A stretch of DNA of 64,000 nucleotides from contig NZ_BEWB01000007.1 in assembly GCF_003112555.1 (NCBI RefSeq), forward strand, positions 186,001-250,000. Direction: 5' to 3'. This stretch comes from Streptomyces coelicoflavus. Lineage in GTDB: Bacteria; Actinomycetota; Actinomycetes; Streptomycetales; Streptomycetaceae. The notes under the pieces are model-generated. The model had not been told where the DNA came from. It saw only the letters and a list, made by a program, of their open reading frames with translations, and did no database searches. A program made the translations under genes and the position numbers. Below are positions 51,100-57,183 of the stretch, one piece after another (within the stretch, counting starts at the first letter, position 1; each line of letters opens with the position of its first letter).

Positions 51100-51944
51100 A
51101 CGGCTTCCCGTGGGGCGCGTTCGCCGCCGGTCTCGGCTGGGCCGCGGCGGCCGCGCTCGCCGTCATGCTGGCCACCTTCGCCGTCGCCGTGCGCAAGGGC
51201 GTGCACCGGGTCGTGGACGTGGCCTGGGGTCTCGGCTTCGCCGTCGTCGCCGTCGTGACCTGCGTGGTCGCGGCGGCGGGAGGGGAGGGAGACCCGGGGC
51301 GCCAGACGCTGGTGGCGGTCCTGACCGTCGTATGGGGTCTGCGGCTGGCCGCGCACATCGCCCGGCGCGGCCGGGGCCACGGCGAGGACCCGCGCTACGA
51401 CGCGATGCTCGCCAAGGCCCGCGGAAACCGGAACCTCTACGCCCTGCGCATGGTGTACCTGCTCCAGGGCGCCCTGGTGTGGCTGGTGTCGCTGCCGGTG
51501 CAGGCCGCCTCGTACGGGTCCGGGTCGCTGTCGGTCCTGGCCTGGGCCGGGGCGTCCGTGTGGGCGGTCGGGCTGGCCTTCGAGACCGTCGGAGACGCCC
51601 AGCTGGCCCGGTTCAAGGCGGACCCGGCCAACCGGGGCCGCCTCATGGACCGCGGACTGTGGAACTGGACCCGGCACCCCAACTACTTCGGCGACTTCTG
51701 CGTCTGGTGGGGCCTGTTCCTGATCGCCTGCGACGCCGGCCCCGCCGCCGCGGCGGTGTCCGTCGTCTCCCCGCTGGTGATGACGTACCTGCTGATCGGC
51801 GGCAGCGGGAAACGGCTGCTCGAGCGGCACATGGCGGACCGGCCGGGATGGTCCGCGTACGCGGCGCGCACCAGCGGCTTCTTCCCGCGCCCGCCGCGCC
51901 GGTCCCCGGCCGCACACAACTCCACCCGTGAATCCCGCCCGTGA
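51096..51944 (+). CDS. DUF1295 integral membrane protein, steroid-reductase-like fold
   Basis: 282 residues with about seven predicted membrane helices. The C-terminal half carries the DUF1295/isoprenylcysteine-methyltransferase-like signature RGLWNWTRHPNYFGDFCVWWGLFLIAC and GGSGKRLLERHMADRPGWSAYAARTSGFFP. DUF1295 members resemble 3-oxo-5-alpha-steroid 4-dehydrogenases, so NADPH-dependent reduction of a lipid double bond is plausible. A GTG start at 51096 overlaps the Cfa stop. It ends the operon and matches Rv0446c by order. Confidence 0.9.
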   Translation: MNGFPWGAFAAGLGWAAAAALAVMLATFAVAVRKGVHRVVDVAWGLGFAVVAVVTCVVAAAGGEGDPGRQTLVAVLTVVWGLRLAAHIARRGRGHGEDPRYDAMLAKARGNRNLYALRMVYLLQGALVWLVSLPVQAASYGSGSLSVLAWAGASVWAVGLAFETVGDAQLARFKADPANRGRLMDRGLWNWTRHPNYFGDFCVWWGLFLIACDAGPAAAAVSVVSPLVMTYLLIGGSGKRLLERHMADRPGWSAYAARTSGFFPRPPRRSPAAHNSTRESRP

Positions 51945-51957
51945 ACTCCGCCCATGA

Positions 51958-51983
51958 GGGGTGAGGGCCGCGGCCCTCACCCC
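51958..51983. terminator. Perfect 26-bp palindrome between convergent lipid operon and anti-sigma gene
   Basis: GGGGTGAGGGCCG is followed directly by its reverse complement, giving a 13-bp arm with no spacer. It should terminate transcription in both directions. Confidence 0.8.
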
Positions 51984-51985
51984 CG

Positions 51986-52738
51986 TCAGGCCGGCACGCT
52001 CAGCAGCGCGATCGGATCCGAGGTCGGCTGCTTCGACCCGCCGGCCGGCTCGACCGTGATGCCCACGCCCGCCGCACCGTCGACGGGGCCCTCCATCAGC
52101 ACCGCCTGACTGGTGCTCCGCGGGTCCATCAGTCCCGCCGGGCGCATCGTGCCGTGGTCGTCGAACCAGAGCTGGTACACCTTGCCGCTCGGCGGCTCGG
52201 CCATGCCCGAGGCGAGGAAGACCGCCCGGTCCTGGCGTCCGGAGACGACCAGCGTCCCGCTCGCCCCGCCGGCCAGCCGCGCCGTACGGGACTCGGCGTC
52301 CGGGGCGGCCAGCACCCCGGCGAGGGTCTCGGCCCGCTGCTCGGCCCGCGCGGCCCGCTCCCCGGCGTCCTGCGCGCGTTCGTACTGCCATGCCGCCGTA
52401 CCGCCGAGGCCCGCCGCGGCGGCGAGGCAGGCGGCCAGCGCCCAGCGGGCCAGACCGCCCCCGCGCGGCACGGCACGCCGCGCCTTCTCCACGGTGCCGC
52501 CGCCCGGCGGGACCTGGCGCACGGTGGTGATGCGGTGCAGTACCCGGTCCTTGAGCACCGGTCCGGGCACGACCGTCGCGGCCAGCCCCAGCCGGGCCGT
52601 CGCGGCGGCGAACTCACGGGTCTCCTGCTCGCAGGTGGCGCAGCCCGCGAGGTGGCGCTCGAAGGCGTCCCGCTCGTCGTCGGGCAGGGCGTGCAGGGCG
52701 TAGGCGCCCGTCAAACTGTGCAGGTCCTCGGTGCGCAT
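51986..52738 (-). CDS. rskA: Anti-sigma factor, RskA-like
   Basis: 250 residues. The N-terminal sigma-binding domain carries an H-x3-C-x2-C zinc-type motif (FERHLAGCATCEQE, about residues 27-40). A single membrane helix follows (WALAACLAAAAGLGGTAAW, about 97-115) and then an extracytoplasmic RskA-type C-terminal domain (RQDRAVFLASGMAEPPSGKVYQLWFDDHG). Such proteins hold an ECF sigma factor at the membrane until proteolysed or otherwise released. ATG 52738 is used, where TGATG couples it to the sigma gene; GTG 52741 is an alternative. Confidence 0.92.
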   Translation of the reverse strand: MRTEDLHSLTGAYALHALPDDERDAFERHLAGCATCEQETREFAAATARLGLAATVVPGPVLKDRVLHRITTVRQVPPGGGTVEKARRAVPRGGGLARWALAACLAAAAGLGGTAAWQYERAQDAGERAARAEQRAETLAGVLAAPDAESRTARLAGGASGTLVVSGRQDRAVFLASGMAEPPSGKVYQLWFDDHGTMRPAGLMDPRSTSQAVLMEGPVDGAAGVGITVEPAGGSKQPTSDPIALLSVPA

Positions 52739-53322
52739 CACGCGCTCACCCCCAGGCAGTCACGGAGCCGGATGAGACCGTCGCGCAGTCGCGTCTTGAC
52801 CGTGCCGAGCGGCAGCGCGAGCGCCTCGGCGACCTGCCGGTAGGTCAGGCCGCGGTAGTAGGCGAGGGTCACGGACTGGCGCTGGATGTCGGTGAGGGTG
52901 CGCAGACAGCGCCGCACCTGCTCCCGCTCCAGCCGGGTCTCGACCTGCTCGGTCACCTCGTCGTACTCCGGCGTCCGGTCGAGCAGGGCGGCCTTGTGGT
53001 CACGGGCCGCGGCGGCCTCCACCGACCGCACCCGGTCCACGGCCCGCCGGTGGGCCAGGGTCAGGATCCAGTTGACCACCGTGCCGCGCTCCGGCCGGTA
53101 GCGGGGCGCCGTGCGCCACACCTCCACCAGCACCTCCTGCGCGACCTCCTCCGACTGCGCCTGGTCGCGCAGCACCGCCCGGGCGACCCCGAGCACGGAC
53201 CCGGCCACCGCGTCGTACACGGCGGCGAAGGAGTCCTGATCGCCCAGGGCCACCTCACGGATCAGCTGCTGCAGATCGGGTTGGGACGATGGATTTCTGC
53301 CGATGTGTACGGCTTCCTTCAC
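52738..53322 (-). CDS. sigK: SigK-like ECF RNA polymerase sigma factor
   Basis: 194 residues. Region 2 is seen in DSFAAVYDAVAGSVLGVARAVLRDQAQSEEVAQEVLVEVWRTAPRYRPERGTVVNWILTLAHRRAVD (about 30-96), and region 4 in LTDIQRQSVTLAYYRGLTYRQVAEALALPLGTVKTRLRDGLIRLRD (about 143-188). Cys139 and Cys189 are 50 residues apart, the spacing of the redox-active Cys133/Cys183 pair reported for M. tuberculosis SigK. GTG 53322 has GGAG at 8 bases. Its promoter region carries the signature shared with the lipid operon and fasciclin gene, which argues for autoregulation and a local regulon. Confidence 0.93.
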   Translation of the reverse strand: MKEAVHIGRNPSSQPDLQQLIREVALGDQDSFAAVYDAVAGSVLGVARAVLRDQAQSEEVAQEVLVEVWRTAPRYRPERGTVVNWILTLAHRRAVDRVRSVEAAAARDHKAALLDRTPEYDEVTEQVETRLEREQVRRCLRTLTDIQRQSVTLAYYRGLTYRQVAEALALPLGTVKTRLRDGLIRLRDCLGVSA

Positions 53323-53367
53323 GACGGTTGCTCCAAAAGAATGTGCGACGGGCGGGGATCTCCCCGC

Positions 53368-53398
53368 GTAATCCGTGGCCGAGCGGTCCGCGGATTGG
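53368..53398 (-). promoter_or_regulatory. SigK-type autoregulatory promoter
   Basis: On the minus strand CCAATCC, 16 bases, CGGATTAC, with the -10-like element ending 45 bp before the sigma gene's GTG. The 15 element bases are identical to those ahead of the lipid operon. Confidence 0.8.
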
Positions 53399-53527
53399 TC
53401 CCGCGCTCCGGAAGGCCGCGGTGACCTCGCCCGACGCACACCTTCCCACGCGGCAGGGCGGTGTACAGTGGGCGCCGTTCGCGTTCGACAGAGCTCCATG
53501 GGAGCGGAGGAAAGGGAGGTGAGGTTG

Positions 53528-53593
53528 ATGACCGTGCTCAACGCTGCCCTTCGCGGCGCCCGGATCTCCCTCGCGTCCCGAGCGGCGGCCTGA
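53528..53593 (+). CDS. Putative 21-residue leader peptide upstream of the GNAT gene
   Basis: MTVLNAALRGARISLASRAAA, from ATG 53528, has a very strong ribosome site (GGGAGGTGAGG) immediately ahead and stops 46 bp before the GNAT start, which itself has only a weak site. It is predicted to be a short amphipathic helix. This could be a leader peptide that couples translation to the acetyltransferase, or a chance ORF; it matches nothing I know. Confidence 0.4.
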   Translation: MTVLNAALRGARISLASRAAA

Positions 53594-53639
53594 CCCCGCA
53601 TCCCACGAACGCAGACCAGAAACGGATCCCAGACCCGTC

Positions 53640-54152
53640 ATGACCCTTTCCTGGAACACCCGCGCCGAGACCGGCGCCGACGTCTCCGCCATCCGCGACA
53701 TCGTCCGGGCCGCCTTCCCCACCCCGGAGGAGGCCGCCCTCGTCGACGCGCTGCGCGCCGACGCCGAGGCGTGGATCGAGGGCCTGTCCCTCGTCGCGGT
53801 GGACGACGCCGACCTCCCGGTCGGCCACGCCCTGCTGACCCGCTGCCACATCGGGGACAGCCCGGCGCTGTGCCTGGCCCCCGTCGCCGTCCGGCCCGAG
53901 CACCAGAACAGCGGTGCCGGAACGGCCGCCGTCCGGGCCGGGCTCCTCGCGGCCGAGCGCCTCGGTGAGCACCACGTCGTCGTGCTCGGGCACCCGGAGT
54001 ACTACCCGCGCTTCGGCTTCGGCCGGGCCTCCGCCCACGGCATCGGGCTGACCATCGACGTCCCGGACGAGGCCCTGATGGCCCTCACCCTGGACGCCGA
54101 CCACCCGCTGCCCGCGGGCACCGTCCGGTACGCGGCACCGTTCGGCATCTGA
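53640..54152 (+). CDS. GNAT-family N-acetyltransferase
   Basis: 170 residues. The acetyl-CoA-binding motif A is LAPVAVRPEHQNSGAGTAAVRAGLLAAERLGEHHVVVLGHPEYYPRFGFGRA (about residues 79-130), where H-Q-N-S-G-A-G stands for the usual Q/R-x-x-G-x-G/A. The H-P-x-Y-Y-x-R-F-G-F segment marks the YhbS-like subgroup of predicted acetyltransferases. Substrate unknown. It is followed by a strong terminator. Confidence 0.9.
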   Translation: MTLSWNTRAETGADVSAIRDIVRAAFPTPEEAALVDALRADAEAWIEGLSLVAVDDADLPVGHALLTRCHIGDSPALCLAPVAVRPEHQNSGAGTAAVRAGLLAAERLGEHHVVVLGHPEYYPRFGFGRASAHGIGLTIDVPDEALMALTLDADHPLPAGTVRYAAPFGI

Positions 54153-54160
54153 TCCGACAC

Positions 54161-54197
54161 CCCGTGGGCGGCGGGAGCCTCTCCCGCCGCCCACGGG
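54161..54197 (+). terminator. Strong terminator after the GNAT gene
   Basis: A 17-bp perfect stem (CCCGTGGGCGGCGGGAG with 54181-54197) and a 3-base loop lie 8 bp after the stop. Confidence 0.88.
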
Positions 54198-54218
54198 CAC
54201 TTTCCTCCGCGCAACCCC

Positions 54219-54250
54219 TTGACCCGACGTCCCCGGTCCTTCACATTACT
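54219..54250 (+). promoter_or_regulatory. Probable vegetative-type promoter of the LacI-controlled operon
   Basis: TTGACC (54219-54224) and an AT-rich CATTACT at 54244-54250 resemble -35 and -10 elements with a slightly long 19-base spacer. The predicted transcription start falls on the LacI-type operator just downstream. Confidence 0.45.
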
Positions 54251-54253
54251 GGT

Positions 54254-54279
54254 TAATGCGCATGAGGTAATGCGCATTA
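54254..54279. promoter_or_regulatory. Twin LacI-type operators
   Basis: TAATGCGCATGA (54254-54265) and TAATGCGCATTA (54268-54279, a perfect palindrome) lie in tandem with starts 14 bp apart. The central CG and symmetric AT-rich arms are typical of LacI/GalR sites. They sit 28 bp upstream of the LacI-family gene, so autoregulation is likely. Confidence 0.7.
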
Positions 54280-54306
54280 ACGGCGTCGGCGCGACGGAGG
54301 GAAGCA

Positions 54307-55416
54307 GTGGTGGCGAAGGAAGCCGCAGGGCGGGCGAGGCCGGGGAGGGCCCCCGCGCCGGCCGGCCGGCGGGCCCGGCCGAGGCAGGCGGAGGTGGCCC
54401 GGCTCGCCGGTGTCTCGCAGGCGACGGTGTCCCTGGTGCTCTCCGGGCGCGACCTCGCGACGGGGCGGCCGATCTCGGCCGAGACCCGCGCCAAGGTCCT
54501 GGACGCCGCCCACAGCCTCGGTTACGTCCCCGACCCGGCGGCCAGCCGCCTCGCCGCGGCCCGCAACAACCTGCTGGGCGTCTTCAGCTTCACCGCCACC
54601 TTCCCGACCGACGTGCGGCACTCCTACTACCCCTTCCTCGTCGGAGTGGAGCAGGAGGCCGCCGCCCAGGGCTACGACCTGGTGCTGTTCACCGGGTCGA
54701 GCACCGGGGGAGCGGGTGCGGGCGGAGCCGGCGCCCTCAACCGCGTACGGCTGGCCGACGGCTGCCTCTTCCTGGGCCGCCACGCCCCCGCTGACGAACT
54801 GCGCCGACTGGTGGCCGACGACTTCCCGGTCGTCCACGTCGGCCGGCGCGACGAGCCGGAGGGCCTCGCCTGGGTCGGTGCCGACTACGTCAGTGCCAGC
54901 CGCGAGGTCGTCACCGCACTCGCCGCGCTCGGCCACCGCCGAGTCCTGCTCGTCCGCGAGGACGACGACGCCCCCGCCTCCACCGACCGTGAACGCGGCT
55001 TCCTGGACGGGCTCGCGGCGAGCGGCCTGCCCGCCGGGCCCGAGGCGGTCTTCCGCTCCGGTGACCCGCGTCGCGACCTCACCGCCGACCGGGTCCGGGC
55101 CTGGGTGGCCGACGGCGTCACCGCCTTCGTCGCGGAGGAGACCGACACCGGCGCCGCCTGGCGTGCCCTGCGCGCCGCCGTCGACGCGGCGGGCCTGGAC
55201 TGCCCCGGCCAGGTGTCCCTCGCACTGCTCGGCAGCCCGCCCGCCGACCTCGCGGACGGTCCGGCGCCGATGGGCTTCGACATCCCGCGCCCCGCGCTGG
55301 GCGCCGAAGCGGTACGGCTGCTCGCCGCCCGTATCGCGGGCGGTCCCGCCGAGGGCACCCTCGTCGCCTGCGCCTTCCGGCCCGGCGCGACCGCGGGGCC
55401 ACCGCCCGCCCCCTGA
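54307..55416 (+). CDS. LacI-family transcriptional regulator
   Basis: 369 residues. The HTH is RQAEVARLAGVSQATVSLVLSGRD (about residues 26-49), with the hinge-helix AASRLAAARNNLLGVFSFTATFP and a periplasmic-binding-type effector domain (ALAALGHRRVLLVREDDDAPASTDRERGFLDGL). The N-terminal 25 residues are a basic Arg/Pro/Ala extension. Two GTG codons (54307, 54310) can start it behind GGAGGG. It opens the catabolic operon and probably represses it until the substrate arrives. Confidence 0.93.
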   Translation: MVAKEAAGRARPGRAPAPAGRRARPRQAEVARLAGVSQATVSLVLSGRDLATGRPISAETRAKVLDAAHSLGYVPDPAASRLAAARNNLLGVFSFTATFPTDVRHSYYPFLVGVEQEAAAQGYDLVLFTGSSTGGAGAGGAGALNRVRLADGCLFLGRHAPADELRRLVADDFPVVHVGRRDEPEGLAWVGADYVSASREVVTALAALGHRRVLLVREDDDAPASTDRERGFLDGLAASGLPAGPEAVFRSGDPRRDLTADRVRAWVADGVTAFVAEETDTGAAWRALRAAVDAAGLDCPGQVSLALLGSPPADLADGPAPMGFDIPRPALGAEAVRLLAARIAGGPAEGTLVACAFRPGATAGPPPAP

Positions 55417-55466
55417 ACCGACCGCACCCCACCGCACCGACCGCACCCCACCGCACCGACCGCACC
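55417..55466 (+). repeat. Short tandem repeat between regulator and FAD oxidoreductase genes
   Basis: A 19-bp unit, ACCGACCGCACCCCACCGC, is repeated twice exactly plus a 12-bp partial third copy. It fills most of the 67-bp intergenic gap and may vary in copy number between strains. Confidence 0.75.
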
Positions 55467-55483
55467 ACCTAAGGAGCAGCAGC

Positions 55484-57082
55484 GTGATACCGGAACCCGA
55501 CATCCTCGTCGTCGGCGGCGGCCTCGGCGGCGTCGCCGCGGCCCTCGCCGCCTGCCGGGCCGGCCGCAGTGTCGTCCTGACCGAGGAGACGGACTGGATC
55601 GGCGGCCAGCTCACCAGCCAGGCCGTGCCGCCCGACGAGCACCCGTGGGTCGAACAGTTCGGCACCACCGCCACCTACCGGCGCCTGCGCGAGGGCATCC
55701 GCCAGTACTACCGCCAGTGGTACCCCCTGCGCGCCGAGGCCGCCGCCCTCACCGACCTCAACCCCGGCGCGGGCCGGGTCAGCAAGCTCTGCCACGAGCC
55801 GCGCGTCGCCCTCGCCGTCCTGGAGGGCATGCTCGCCCCGCACCGCGCCGCCGGACGGCTCACGGTCCTCACCGAGCACCGTCCGGTGGCCGCCGAGGCC
55901 GACAACGATGTCGTACGCGCCGTCACCCTGGAGGACCTCCGCGACGGAACCCTGCGCACCGTCCCGGCCCGCTACGTCCTGGACGCCACCGAGACCGGTG
56001 AACTGCTGCACCTCGCGGGCGTCGAGCACGTCAACGGCGCCGAGTCCCGCGCCGAGTTCGACGAACCCCACGCCCCCGACGAGGCACAGCCGGGCAACCA
56101 GCAGGGCATCACCGTCTGCTTCGCCCTCTCCCACCACGAGGGCGAGGACCACACCATCGACCGCCCCGCCGACTACGACTTCTGGCGCGACTACAAGCCC
56201 GACTTCTGGCCGGGACCGCTGCTCGGCTTCGAGGCCCCCGACCCGCGCACCCTGGAACCGGTGCCGCGCACCTTCGAGCCCAACCCCGACCTCGACCCGC
56301 TGGCCGTCAGCGCCGACCAGAGCGCGGACGCGGGCGACAAGGAGCTGTGGGGCTTCCGCCGCATCCTCGCCCGCAAGCTGCACACCGACGGCGCCTTCGA
56401 CTCCGACATCACCCTCGTCAACTGGCCGCTGAACGACTACTGGCTCAAGCCCTACATCGGCCAGGAGGAAGAAGCCCTGCGCGAGGCACGGCAGTTGTCC
56501 CTGTCGGTCCTGTACTGGCTCCAGACCGAGGCGCCCCGCACCGACGGCGGCACCGGCTTCCCCGGGCTGCGCCCGCGCCCCGACGTCACCGGCACCGCCG
56601 ACGGCCTCGCCAAGGCGGCCTACGTCCGCGAGTCCCGCCGCATCAAGGCCGTCACCACCGTCACCGAGCACGACGTCTCCATCGACCTGCTCGGCCCCTA
56701 CGGCCGCACCCGGCACCGCGACACCGTGGGCGTCGGCAACTACCGCATCGACCTGCACCCCTCCACCGGCGGCGACGGCTACGTCGACATCGGCTCCGTG
56801 CCCTTCGAGATACCGCTCGGCGCGCTCGTCCCGCGCCGGGTGCGCAACCTGCTGCCGGCCGGCAAGAACCTGGGCACCACCCACATCACCAACGGCTGCT
56901 ACCGCCTGCACCCGGTGGAGTGGAACGTCGGCGAGGTCGCCGGAGCCCTCGCCGCGCACTGCCTCGCCGAGGACGTCGAGCCGCACCAGGTGCAGGCCGA
57001 GGACAAACGGTTCGAGGAGTTCGCCAGGGTGCTCGACCGCGACGGCGTACAGCGTCACTGGCCCGACGTCAGGGGCTACTGA
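55484..57082 (+). CDS. FAD-dependent oxidoreductase (FAD_oxidored type)
   Basis: 532 residues. The N-terminal FAD site is DILVVGGGLGGVAAALAACRAGRSVVLTEETDWIGGQLTSQ (about residues 6-46), characteristic of the PF12831 family. The middle has RYVLDATETGELLHLAGVEHVNGAES, and the C-terminus has LLPAGKNLGTTHITNGCYRLHPVEWNVGEVAGALAAHCL, closing over the flavin. GTG 55484 follows AAGGAG. The substrate is unknown: relatives sit in sugar and small-molecule catabolic clusters. It is the first structural gene of the operon and has no signal peptide. Confidence 0.88.
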   Translation: MIPEPDILVVGGGLGGVAAALAACRAGRSVVLTEETDWIGGQLTSQAVPPDEHPWVEQFGTTATYRRLREGIRQYYRQWYPLRAEAAALTDLNPGAGRVSKLCHEPRVALAVLEGMLAPHRAAGRLTVLTEHRPVAAEADNDVVRAVTLEDLRDGTLRTVPARYVLDATETGELLHLAGVEHVNGAESRAEFDEPHAPDEAQPGNQQGITVCFALSHHEGEDHTIDRPADYDFWRDYKPDFWPGPLLGFEAPDPRTLEPVPRTFEPNPDLDPLAVSADQSADAGDKELWGFRRILARKLHTDGAFDSDITLVNWPLNDYWLKPYIGQEEEALREARQLSLSVLYWLQTEAPRTDGGTGFPGLRPRPDVTGTADGLAKAAYVRESRRIKAVTTVTEHDVSIDLLGPYGRTRHRDTVGVGNYRIDLHPSTGGDGYVDIGSVPFEIPLGALVPRRVRNLLPAGKNLGTTHITNGCYRLHPVEWNVGEVAGALAAHCLAEDVEPHQVQAEDKRFEEFARVLDRDGVQRHWPDVRGY

Positions 57083-57183
57083 ACGACCCCGCGCGCCAGG
57101 CGAGTTCGGGCGGGGCAGCACCACCTGCCCCGCCCGGTGACCGCCCGCGTGCGGACCGACCCAGCACAAGGAGGTGCCCGGAC

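Larger units (their letters stand above)
53323..53639. other. 317-bp divergent region between sigK-like and GNAT genes
   Basis: The sigma-side half contains the SigK-type promoter (53368-53398). The other half contains a short plus-strand ORF with a strong ribosome site (53528-53593). I see no other gene; the remaining frames have poor codon character. Confidence 0.6.
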
